NCBI GenBank assembly: GCA_947685225.1
Contig: CANTUV010000024.1
Location: 16,200,001-16,264,000, forward strand
DNA from: Garcia nutans
Taxonomy: Eukaryota; Streptophyta; Magnoliopsida; Malpighiales; Euphorbiaceae
Direction of reading: 5' to 3'
Length of the DNA stretch: 64,000 nt
A program made the position numbers and the translations under genes. Below, piece after piece: positions 23,193 through 33,940 of this stretch (position 1 is its first letter; each line of letters begins with the position of its first letter). The notes below the pieces were generated by a model. It was not told the origin of the DNA and searched no databases. It worked only from the letters and a program-made list of their open reading frames with translations.

Positions 23193-23723
23193 GACTCTGC
23201 CCCACGTAGGAGACGTAGGACTTTGATCCTAGGGTTGACTCTATTGTCTGCTTTTTTGGATTGCTTTTACCTTTTTGGTTCATTGGATGTTTAGGACTTA
23301 TGGTTTGACTCTTTTTATGGAATGAAAGACTCTTTTTGTAATGAATGATTCTTTTTTGGAATGAATGACTCTTTTTGGAATGAATGACTCTTTCATTTGC
23401 TTTCCAAGCATTATCTACTTTATTTACTTGCTCTAATTTTTGCCTAAGCCGTCCTTTCAGATTTTCAACTTAGCGAGCTCTTACCCATTCTTGCCTAAGC
23501 CGCTCTTTGCGGGTTTTCGACGTAGCAGGCCCCACTATTGCCTAAGCCGCCCTTTGTGGGTTTTCGACTTAGCGGGATTTTTCTTTCTTTTTTTTTATGT
23601 TGGCAAAAGAAAAATGAATCAATGATTTTTATTAAAATTTAGACCGTGCTCAAGGAGAGCTTCCTACATATCTCGAATTAGTTTGCGAGAATCAGGTCTA
23701 ATGTAGTTCCTTACAATGCATGA
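23193..23723. other. Spacer with GACTCTTT repeats and a three-copy cassette
   Basis: Contains several copies of TGAATGACTCTTTTTGGAA (about 23310-23395) and three copies of a roughly 37-base cassette beginning TTGCCTAAGCCG and ending in ACTTAGCGGG or its variants (23441-23477, 23491-23528, 23539-23575). A similar cassette occurs in element M at about 48534-48622. No coding sequence seen. Confidence 0.7.
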
Positions 23724-25081
23724 TTATACATAATATTTCTTTAATTGATCCAGATTGCATGGGTCTGTGAACTCCAGACCATCCAAATCAGACAAGATGA
23801 TGGCTCTGCCGGAAAGTATTTTCTTTACAATGTAGGGTCCAGCCCAAAGAGGACGAAACTTCCCACGAGGATATGTAACAGGTGTTCTGATCTCTTTTAG
23901 AACCAAACAACCTTCTTCCAACTTTCGATCTTTGACCTTTTTGTTGAAATGTCTGGCCATTCGCCTCTGATACCCTTGAATCTGATGTAGAGCTTGAAGT
24001 CGTTTTTCATCCAAACCCAACAATTGATGGTGATAATTGCTAATCCTTTCAGCTTCATTTATCTGACTTTCTTGAATTATCCTTGCCGATTGAACTTCCA
24101 ATTCAATGGGGAGTACTGCTTCCATTCCGTACACCAGTGAATATGGGGTTGCCCCAGTAGGAGTTCTAATTGATGTTCTATATCCCCACAAGGCTAGTGG
24201 TAATTTCTCATGCCAACCCCTATGTTCCTTGATCATTTTTAGTATGATCACCTTTATAGACTTATTTGCTGCTTCTACAGCTCCATTTGTTTGAGGTCTA
24301 TAAGGAGAGGACTTATGATGCTGGATCCTTTTATCCTTCAAGAGTTTAGCAAATTCTGCTTGGAAATGAGTTCCATTATCAGTGATAATCTCAAACGGTG
24401 TTCCGTACAGACAAAGGATGTTGGTTCGGACAAACTGTGCTGCCTTTTTGGCGTCTAATTCTATATAAGAAGCTGCTTCAACCCATTTTGTGAAGTAATC
24501 CACCGCTACCAAGATAAAATGATGTCCATTCGAGGCTTTTGGATGTATTTTGCCAATTATATCTATTCCCCAAGTAGCGAAGGGCCATGGAGAAGTGATT
24601 GGATTCAGGGCAACGGGAGGTTGCTTCTGCAGCTTAGCAAATATCTGACACTGATGGCATTCTTGCACAAATGCCACAGAGTCTGTATTCATGGTGGACC
24701 AATAATATCCTAGATTGGCTATTTTTGGAGCCAAGGCGATCCCATACATATGCGTCCTGATTCGCCACCATGTACCATTTCCATTATCCGCTTAGCCTCT
24801 GCTTCATTCACACACCTTAGGTGCATTCCATTCCAACTTCTTTTGTAGAGGATATCTCCATTAAGAATGTAACTTGTGGCTAGCTACCTTATAGCTTTCT
24901 GATCAACCCTTGATGATCCCTCTGGATAACTTCCATCCTTGAGATAACTCTTGATATCCCAGAACCATGGTTTACCATCGGCCAAATGCATTATGTGGGC
25001 AGGTTGCTTCTGAAGTTGAACTTTCAATGGACGAATGGCTTTCCCCTCCTTGATATTGATCATGGAAGCTAAAGTAGCCAG
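23724..25081 (-). pseudogene. pol: Tat-like integrase (frameshifted at its N-terminus)
   Basis: A 341-codon open stretch (24749 to 23724) holds the integrase core: a CHQC zinc half, catalytic D in WGID (24561-24563), D in TDNG (24378-24380) and E in VEAANK (24273-24275), then the GPY-type C-terminal region near 23830 and no chromodomain. The second D and the E are separated by 34 residues, one fewer than in Tekay-2. Upstream (24884-25081) the linker reads in a shifted frame with a stop near 24882. With the solo LTR removed, the core is in the same frame as the RT. It would insert element cDNA. Confidence 0.88.
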
Positions 25082-27606
25082 TGTAACACCCCCATATCCA
25101 ATGCACACACACACCACAACCACAACAATGTAGCATATGTGCACCAAACATAGGAATGCTACATTTCTCTTAACATTTAAAACACTTTAAAACTTGATAC
25201 AATACCCTTATCATCATACATTATAGAAAAATAGATCATTTACTTATAAAACAAAACATATTAGTTATGTATATATATATATTTAAATATTACACAGCGG
25301 AAGTTATAAAATAATTACATATTTACACATTAAACATTTCTTTACAAAATATAAAGAAGTATACATGATTGGCAAGTCTGCTTTGATCTTTAAGCTCCCA
25401 AAAATGGATTCCTCAAGGTCTACTCTCACTTGGTCTTGAAGAACTACCGGGTTCAACTCTATCAACTCTATTACCTGCGCGATTAAACACTATCGTGCTA
25501 AGCCAACGGCTTAGTAAGATAAAACATGCTATTGATATGCTTTAATACAATACAATGTCAATTCTCAATTTATATTATACATGTAACCATTTAAATGCAA
25601 AGCTAACATCATACCTTTACATTTCATAATTCAACATATAAATATATGCATATCACATTTCAACATCTTTTCTCATACTTCATTAACTAATCATTAAACA
25701 ATCCATAAACAACACTAAACAAAGACAAGCATGGGCCCAAGACACACTAATATGCAATTCAATTTTCAGAGTTAATGCTTTGGTTTGTTATCACATTTAT
25801 CAATATCATATACCCAACTAGGCTTCAAGGGTTAAGTTCAACCAAGCTTCAAGGGGAGCAAAGCATGCTAAGCTTCTACCCAACTTGGCTTCAAGAACTA
25901 ATCCAACCTAGCTTCAAGGGTGGTAACATCTCAATTAGGCTTCAAGGATTCAATCCAACCTAACTTCAAGAGATTGTTACACTTATTAGGCATGCCACCA
26001 ACAACAAACTCTGAAAATGGAATAACACATTAGCCACACAATTCATTTAGATTTCATTCTCAATTCTCATTATCATTTAGGCAAACATGCCTCATTTATC
26101 TCCATTGAATCACATTAGCCAATAACAATGGCTTCACATTTCATTTCACAATATAACACTTCATTATTCAAGTGTATATTTATCTCATCCATGATCACAT
26201 TATATCTCATATAGCATCATTCATCATAGCCAAACACAATGGCATTGTCTCATATCATGTCTTATTTGAATTATCATTTCATCTTTGATACAACATTTCC
26301 ATATATATATTACTCATGAAACACATTACCATTCAAAGTGCATAACATAACATTGCTAAATCTCAACAATGCAATTAGGGCAAAACACAATTGATATGAT
26401 TCATAGCTTTATGATCTTCCACATTCATTTGATTAGATCATTCTTGTGTTTGAAACATGTTTATAATGTTCATATTTAAGTTTAGAAACAATGGAACCTT
26501 TGAAGAATCAAAACAATGTAAAAAGAAACAAAGTATAAAGCAATATGTAATTCATTTGTAGGACACGCCCAACCCATTTGATGGACATGCCCAGCCACTT
26601 GATGGAACACGCCCGTGTCACTAACAACAAAAGAGACAGTAGCCAATTCAAACAATTGACACGCCCAACTCAATTGATGAACACGCCCGTGTCTCTTCTA
26701 TGCCTATGGCCGTGTCACCCATAACCAAAACCAATTCTCTTCTAATTGTACTCAAACACAATATTCATCATATAACATACTTCAAATGAATATAATCAAT
26801 GTTTTAAACACATATTCATCACAAGAATTATTTCACAACACATTAATATAACAATTAAACACATCTCAACTCAAAACCCTAAAATCAACATCCTTCTCCA
26901 TCCTTCCAAATCAACATCTCCACCATTTCCAACAACAACCACTAATTAAACTAAGAACTTAAAATCAATTTAACACTTGAAAACACAACACAACACATCT
27001 CAAATCCACCAAATCACAAAATCACCAAACCCTTATTCACTTTCAACACAACTTCCAAATAAGTGAAGAAAACAAGAGAATACTTACTTTAGAAGAAGAA
27101 ATTCCACCAATCCTTTGTCAAAACCTTGGATTGCTTCTTCAATTTGCTTCTTGCCTCAAGAACACTTTTCATTCCCTTTTGTTAATGGAAAGCCGGCCAC
27201 TTCATGAAGAAAGAAGAAAATGATGAAGACACAAAGTCAATTTTTGCTTTTAATCTCCACCAAGTATTCTTATCCAAGCAAATACCAAAATGCCCTCAAT
27301 CATATAACTAACTTTTGTCTCATATGAGCCCTCATATGTAATTACACACTTAACACAAAAATATCTCCCTTCCTTTGACTCTTCCTTTGACCCAATTATA
27401 TGTTATATATATCATCATATACACAACATATACCATTCTCTCTAAACCCTAAATCTTTCCCAATACACATATACACAAGCATTCTCCTCCCAATTTCTTT
27501 TCTTATCCCATCATATACATTCAATCCAATATATAACAATAACAACAATAATAACAACAACAACAACAATATGCAAAACTTCTAGGGCATAAATGAGGAT
27601 ATTACA
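25082..27606 (-). mobile_element. Tekay-family solo LTR in the Tat-like pol
   Basis: Bounded by TGTAACACCC on the left and GATATTACA on the right, reverse orientation, with perfect duplications GCCAG at 25077-25081 and 27607-27611. It carries the family marks: twin hairpins (25477-25514), GACACGCCC palindromes (about 26560-26715), a GTAAGT donor on the minus strand near 27083-27088 and a GCCGGCCA block near 27193. No internal region, so it is the product of LTR-LTR recombination. AAC repeats near 27536-27570 are simple sequence. Confidence 0.95.
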
Positions 27607-28066
27607 GCCAGGGCATCAGCAAACTGATTCTTTGCTCTTGGGAGGTATTTCTAAGGACAAATCATCGAATTGTTGTGCCAAATGATCAAGGCGTTGTAGG
27701 TAAGGAACCAAACGCTCTTCTCTTATTTTCCATTTCCTTAAAGCTTGTGATACTATTAAAATAGAATCACCATAGACCTTTGGGTTCTTAATCCCCAATC
27801 CCAGGGCAGCTTCGAGCCCATTGATGCAAGCTTCATATTTGGCTTCATTGTTTGTGCAGCTAAAGTCAAGTTTAACTGCAAAGGAAATGTATTCTCCATA
27901 AGGAGTTTTGAACACAATCCCAATTCCATTTCCATGATAATTGGATGCCCCATCAAAATACATCTCCCAAACACTTCCTTCCACATTCAAGAGGTCTTCG
28001 TCAGGGAAATTCATTTCTCGCATCTCATCTTTTACGGGTAATTCTGCTAACTGGTTAGCTATTGCC
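27607..28066 (-). pseudogene. pol: Tat-like archaeal-type RNase H domain
   Basis: Open from about 28066 to the edge of the solo LTR. YFDGAS gives the first catalytic aspartate, NNEAKYEA the glutamate and GDSILIV the second aspartate, the pattern of the additional RNase H found in Tat-lineage elements. Just upstream, AIANQLAELPV is the linker that normally follows the ancestral RNase H, yet it stands directly after the RT connection. The ancestral domain is therefore missing. RNase H removes RNA from RNA-DNA hybrids during reverse transcription. Confidence 0.8.
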
Positions 28067-29442
28067 CCACCTTGTGAAGCACCTTTCCTTAGTAGCTTAA
28101 AGATAGGACCACAAGTCTCTGCCAACTGCGATATGAATCGACTGATATATTGTAATCTACCTAGCAAGCCTCGAATCTCCTTTTCTGTTCTTGGTGGAGG
28201 CATTTTTAGAATAGCCTTTGACTTTGCTGGATCAACTTCTATTCCTTTCTTACTGACCAAATATCCCAAAAATAAGCCTGATGTTGCTCCAAAGAGGCAC
28301 TTTGCAGGATTAAGCTTCAAATTGTACTTGCGAAGTCCAAGGAAGAACTTCTCAAGTGCTTCAACGTGCTCTTCCGGAGATTTTCACTTAACAATCATAT
28401 CATCAACATACACTTCTACTTCTATGTGAATCATGTCATGAAAGACTGTTGTCGCCATCCTTTGGTAGGTAGCCCCTGCATTTATCAATCCAAATGGCAT
28501 AACCCTATAACAGAAAGTGCCTCATTCTGTAATGAAAGCTGTCTTCTCTTTGTCTGGTTGGTGCACCATGATCTGATTGTACCCAACTGCGAGGTCAGTC
28601 ATGGAAACCATCATATGCCCAGCCATCCTATCTATTAGCAAATCGATGTGTGGTAATGGGAAATCATCCTTGGGACAAGCCTTATTCAAATCTCTATAGT
28701 CAACACACATCCTGACCTTTCCGTCTTTCTTCGGGACTGGTACAATGTTTGCTAACTAGGAAGGGTAGGCAATTGGTTCTATGAACCTATTATCCAGTTG
28801 CTTGGCAACCTCTTCTTTAATTTTCAAGGACCATTCCAGCTTAATTCTTCTCAACTTCTGCTTAACTGGCTTTGCACCGGGGTATAGCGGAATCTTATGA
28901 ATTGTTATTGCTGGGTCTATTCCCCTGACATCACTTGTCTTCCACATGAAGCAGTCGGCATATCCTCTGATGCACTCAACAACCTGTTCTTTATTCACAC
29001 AATCATATGCAATGTATGTATATTCATTTTCTTTGCCAATTATTATCTTTTCATTTATTTATTTTATTTCATTTATTTCATTTTTGCTAGATAATACTTG
29101 GAAAGCGAAAGACACAGGGTAACCAAGAACTTGAACAGTTTCATTAATAATGGCGGAGTCATCCTCCAGAGTTACATTATATTCGACATCAGGGTTTTCT
29201 ATTCTTGAAGGTAAGGAAGACTCAGAACTGGAATCTGACTCGGTGTTTGACTCAAGATTTGACTCAATACAAGACTCATGTTCGGGGTGTGACACATGAC
29301 TAGGTTTGACTATAGCCACTTGTCCCTCCTCGGTATACCAGTTCATCAGTGGTCCATCTGTTGTCTTGATCAGCTTCGTGAAGTCCCTTTTGTCTTCAAA
29401 ATTGGTTATCATAGCAACCTCATCAAAGAGACTAGGCTGCAT
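28067..29442 (-). pseudogene. pol: Tat-like reverse transcriptase (several stops)
   Basis: An acidic, serine-rich linker (29442-29065) precedes the RT. The RT shows VPKKDGKVRMCVDYRDLNKA (about 28740-28680), the YVDD catalytic box (28399-28410) and a thumb/connection ending in FKLLRKGA near 28086. All parts are in one frame, with stops near 29056, 28753, 28520 and 28387. The reading passes in frame from the RT connection to the second RNase H, so the missing domain was removed by an in-frame deletion. It would make cDNA; this copy is dead. Confidence 0.88.
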
Positions 29443-29445
29443 GAA

Positions 29446-30699
29446 CTATTCCACTTGTGGGTCAGTTATAGGTTCTGACTCTTCTTCCTTTACAGCTAAA
29501 ACATCAGTGAACATCTCAAAGCCTGGTAACTTCTTTCCAGTCATAGGAGAATAGAATGGCTCCTGAAAACCACAGTAAGGAACTGTTTTTCCAGGTTTGC
29601 AAAAGTGACCATTCAGAGTTCTAAAGTAAGGGCGCATTTTGAGACTTTTTGCTCCCCAAGTCTTCTTTCCCTTCTTCCCATGCTCAAATTCTTCTATCTC
29701 ATCGTCTATGGGTTTGTATCCCAATCCAAAAGTTCCCTTATTCTCAGGCTCTTCCCATGGCCGCACTATAGATGATTTTCTCCCAGACTTTATCATTTCC
29801 ATCCCGGGTAGCAGACCTACCCTCAACATCATTCCAACCAGGCAATTGATTTGGATCCCCCCAAAGTCATATAGGATAAATGGCCCTTTGGACCTCTCTC
29901 CTTCGATGCATTGAACAGTGTCGTAATGGAACCCAGTCAAGGCCATAGCAGTTTCACCAGGAACAACCTCAAAGAGAGGCTGATCCGTGGTTTTCTTGTT
30001 GATTTCACATGTGTCTCCTTTAATAGTGATGATTTTTCCTTCAAAAGGGAACTTAAGTTTTTGATGTAATGAAGATGGTACAACATTATTCTGATGAATC
30101 CACGGCCTTCCAAGGAGGAGATTAAAGCTCGCGGGTACATCAATGACCTGGAACAGCACTCCCATTTTCACCGGTCCAATAGCAACTTCCAGAGTAGCAA
30201 CACCCAAAATTTCTCTTCGAGTGTTATCATATGCTCAAACAATTTGATAAGAAGGTGTAAGATCTGTAGCCTCCAACCCCAGACAGCTTGCTACTTTCAA
30301 GGGACATACATTTAAGGCTGACCCATTATCAATGAGAACCATGGACACAGTCTTTCCCCCAGTTTGTATGGTGATGTATAGAGCATCATTGTGTTTCATG
30401 CCATCTTCTGGTAAATCTTCATCAGAAAACATGATACTCAATGCCTTGGTTAATTGGGTCAAAGTGGCCACCAAAGCTTCTGGGCTTGTGTCTACTGATG
30501 TATCAAGTTGACTCAAAGCTTTACCGAGAGCCTGACGGTGTGGGAATAAGGAAACAAGGAGCTCCCAAATTGACACCTTAGCTTGAGTTTGTTTAAGTTG
30601 AGTGAGGACAGGGTCTTCCTTTGATTCTGGCGTCTTCTTATATGGGTGATTCGGGGCCTTAGGGGATTTCCCCAAGTCAAGTGGTTGATATTGCCTTCC
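29446..30699 (-). pseudogene. pol: Tat-like aspartic protease region (stop within)
   Basis: The active-site motif DNGS lies at 30319-30330 within VLIDNGSALNVCPL, and the flap/second strand FNLLLGRPW is near 30115. A stop at 30232-30234 and another at the end (about 29443-29445) break the frame, which is otherwise continuous with gag upstream and RT downstream. D-N-G-S instead of D-T-G/D-S-G is seen in this clade. It would cleave the gag-pol polyprotein. Confidence 0.8.
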
Positions 30700-32112
30700 A
30701 CTTCTTGTTAAAGCATCGACCTCTTCAGCGAGGTCATTCAGATCCAGCACACATATTTCATTCATTTCCAAGAGAAGTTTGAAAGGATCAAACAACTCTT
30801 CTTCCACAGTGATGGCATGGATGGAATGATTGGGCAAAGGGTTAGTATTAATGTTTGGTCGACTCTTGAGAGGAATGATGTCACCACTATCCACCAAATC
30901 CTGGATGCGGTTTTTCAGAGTCCAGCAAGCATCTATCCTATGCCCTTTTCCTTGATGGTATTCACAATACTCATTGGCCTTATAATTGGAGGGTACTGGG
31001 TTTGGAGGAGGCCTCGGGTCCAAAGGCTTCAAGTACTTTCCTTCCACAGCCTTTTTAAACACCAGATGAAGGGGCATTCCAAGGTCGGTATATTGCCTTC
31101 TTGGCTTATTTCTCTGCCCAAGATTGCCCACACGTAAAGGATTCACAGGGGAAATATTGGCTACTTCATTAACCTTACTTGAGGAAGCAGCTTGGCCCTG
31201 TTTCTTATACTTTGAAGTAGCTCCCTCATCTACTATCTTACCCAATTGTATCAAATCTTCTACCTTAGTTGCAGTCGCAATGAGCGATTTGAAAGTAGGT
31301 AAGTATTGGGTTTGCAGTTGAGCTTGATATGTAGGCCTTAAGTTCTTGATTATAATATCAATTTGCTCCTGTTCTGAAGGGCGATTAATCATTTGGGCAA
31401 CCTTCGCCCTCCATCTCGTAAGGAACGAGGAGAAGGGTTCATTGTTGTTTTGTTTGGTAGTCTCAAGCTCTCTTCTAGTGACATCTACCTCAATATTGTA
31501 GTGGTATTGAGTGTTAAATGCATTGCAGATGTCTTCCCAGGTCTTAATCATGGCACGATCTAGGCTTACAAACCATTTAAGGGCAGCACCAGTCAAGGAT
31601 TACTGGAAGAGTTGAGCAAAGAGCTCGTCATTTAAACCCCAAGGGCTTAAGGCCCCCACATACATTTTCAGGTGGGTTTTAGGGCAAGTAGTCCCGTCAA
31701 ATCTGTCCATCCCAGGCATCTTGAATTTTGGAGGCAACCTAGCTTGGGGAAACAAGGATAAGGAATCCATGTATACCACCTCTTTATGAGTTTTCATGGC
31801 AGTGATTGACCTTTCAAGCAATTCAAGTTTCTTTTTCAGTTCATCAGTTTCAGTAGCATTCTTAGAGGGTGGATCCTCCAAATTGATGACAGGGGTATTA
31901 TTCTGAGCAATCATGGGGGTACTAGTTTTTCCCACAATAGGTTCTTACCCTAAATTTCCAGAAGTAGTGGCTGTCTTTGGTGCCCCTCCCAATTCAGCCA
32001 AGATGGCTACCCTCTGGGTAGCCAAGGCTTCATCAATTCTTTCCTGCATCCTAGCTTCAATTTCTTTAACCTGTCCATCTAGCAAGGCCTTAATCTGTTC
32101 AATAGTAGCCAT
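30700..32112 (-). pseudogene. gag: Tat-like gag (stops within)
   Basis: The first clear ATG is at 32112 (MATIEQIKALL), with an open threonine/proline-rich stretch extending upstream to about 32226. A coiled-coil-like N-terminus is followed by the core gag domain (about 31720-31250, residues such as MPGMDRFDGTTCPKTHLKMY) and the knuckle EYCEYHQGKGHRIDAC near 30925-30970 (C-x2-H-x4-H-x4-C). Stops occur near 31942 and 31597-31599. It resembles the gag of the gag-only element at 1443-2413 in domain order and motifs. Confidence 0.85.
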
Positions 32113-32948
32113 TTCAGTGATTGGAGTAGTTGGTGTAATTGGGGTAGTAGGACTTGTGGGTGATTGCACAGTTGGAGTTGGTGTAGCTTGTGTAGGTGAA
32201 GGCACACGGATAGTGGGTACCTGCAAAGGTTAAGGGTAAAGGATCAGGGTAGTGTGTAGGGTAGGAAGACTCTTGGTCCACTTGCATATATCAAAAGGTT
32301 TTCCCCAAAACAATGTTGTTATGTTGCATGAATGCACCTCATCACATCATAATTCATTTTAATGGAATGTGGCACTATTATTGGGTACATACAACCTAAG
32401 GGAGGGTTCTATTGTTACATGAAAAACAGAGAATAGGCTTATAATAGGGACCCTTGAGTCTTGAGTAAGATATACCTAACCACATGTGAAACAAAGAGTT
32501 TCGCGTGGGTCCAACAGTATGTTTACTCATGGGCCACTCCAAAATGATTGGAATGGTTTGCGACAACAGGGAGGACGCTTTGGCTGTCCGCCGGCATAAT
32601 CAAGGAGACCTGTCGATCAGGGCTACTTGCTATCCAGATTCAGAATTTTGAACAGAAAGAGAAGAAATTCATTTGAAAATAATTTTTTATGCAATGGAGG
32701 AAAATGATTCCCCCATATAATGCAAGAGAAAAAGATTCTCTAAATGACAAAACAAATGCACAATTAATAAAAAAAAAGGGGTCCATCAAAGGAAAAAGAT
32801 TCCTTTTGTCAATTTTATTCCGATATCCCTAAAGAAAGGATATATATTGCTAAGGTACCCTGCAAAACAAATAAAAGTACCCTAAAGAAGGGTAAGTTAG
32901 TCAAATAAGCAATAGTAATCTACTAGGATCCCATAAATCATTTTTATG
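32113..32948 (-). other. 5' leader of the Tat-like element
   Basis: About 0.8 kb between primer site and gag, AT-rich, no ORF of note. A TTTGCAG sequence on the minus strand near 32221-32227 looks like a splice acceptor but is untested. Confidence 0.5.
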
Positions 32949-32967
32949 GTCCCCAGTGGAGTCGCAA
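32949..32967 (-). other. Primer-binding site of the Tat-like element
   Basis: Minus strand reads GCGACTCCACTGGGGACC a few bases inside the LTR. This resembles the tRNA-Arg-type site reported for Ogre/Tat elements; the tRNA identity is from memory of the family, not checked. Confidence 0.7.
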
Positions 32968-32970
32968 AAC

Positions 32971-33940
32971 TGTGAACCTCGGTTTTCCCCCGAAAAGGAT
33001 TCGGATGAACGTTCACTCGTTATTAAGAGTCGCCACTCAATTTTATTCTGTTCAAAGGGAAAAACTAAGAAAACCCTTGTTTGACTCCAATTAATGCATC
33101 CAATGTAAAGGTTTCTAATCTACGAACCCAAGGAGGATTCGGGGACTATGTCATGTATTTGATTAACTTGCCAAAAGAAATAAACCCAAAAGAAACTAAG
33201 AAAAGAAGACAAGCAGATTGTTAGTAAATTGCGGACTTGCTATTTGGGGTGAATCCCAAACATGCCTACATACTCTTGTTTTTATGAGAGATCAAAGCCC
33301 ATGTAGTTCGGAAAAGCCTATTTAAAGGCAATTATGCATTATGCATGTGTGTGTATGCTTCGTGCATTGTCGGGCTTTTTGCCAAAATTGTGAGGTTTTG
33401 AGCACTTAGTGCTAAATTTGATGAAATTTGGGTACTTGGTACCAAAAGAAAATGCAATTTAGGCTCCGTGCCAAAAGGTTGATTTTCATTGTGATGGGCT
33501 TCCTGCCAAAAATTGATTGATTACTTAATTAGGCCTTAGACCTAAAAGGATTAGGTCTTTGACAAAAAATATTGATTGATTCAGGGCTTAATGCCGAAAG
33601 ATTGATTGATTACTTAACTAGGTCTTAGACCTAAAAGGATTAGGTCTTTGACCAAAAAGAAATTAAGAAGAAGATGAAGTGCTTATGGCATGTTTGAATT
33701 GACAAAGAATGAATTCAAACATTACCTTGCTTAGGATTTTCCCACTTCGAAGTTCCAGATCTCTTTTTCTCGGACATTGGATTATGATCCTTGATTACAG
33801 ATTAATTCCTGCAGCACAAGGTTAGATTTATACAGAGAAAAGTCCAAGAGAAGTTCTTAAGCGTGAAAATAGAGAGTTCGTCAGCACGAGGTCCCGGGAT
33901 TCGAAAAGCCAACCTCTATTCTGAAAAATCTGAGGCATTT
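32971..33940 (-). repeat. 5' LTR of the Tat-like element, left piece
   Basis: Matches 20795 onward of the 3' LTR, starting TGTGAACCTC. It is cut at the TATA box by Tekay-2 (duplication CATTT) and resumes at 43959. Confidence 0.92.

Noticed and set aside
27400..27585. 61-codon ORF ending in poly-asparagine
   Set aside because: Produced by an AAC microsatellite inside a solo LTR.
27941..28429. 162-codon forward ORF opposite the Tat-like RT
   Set aside because: Antisense shadow of RT; unlike the ORF at 22431 it lies fully within a real coding region.
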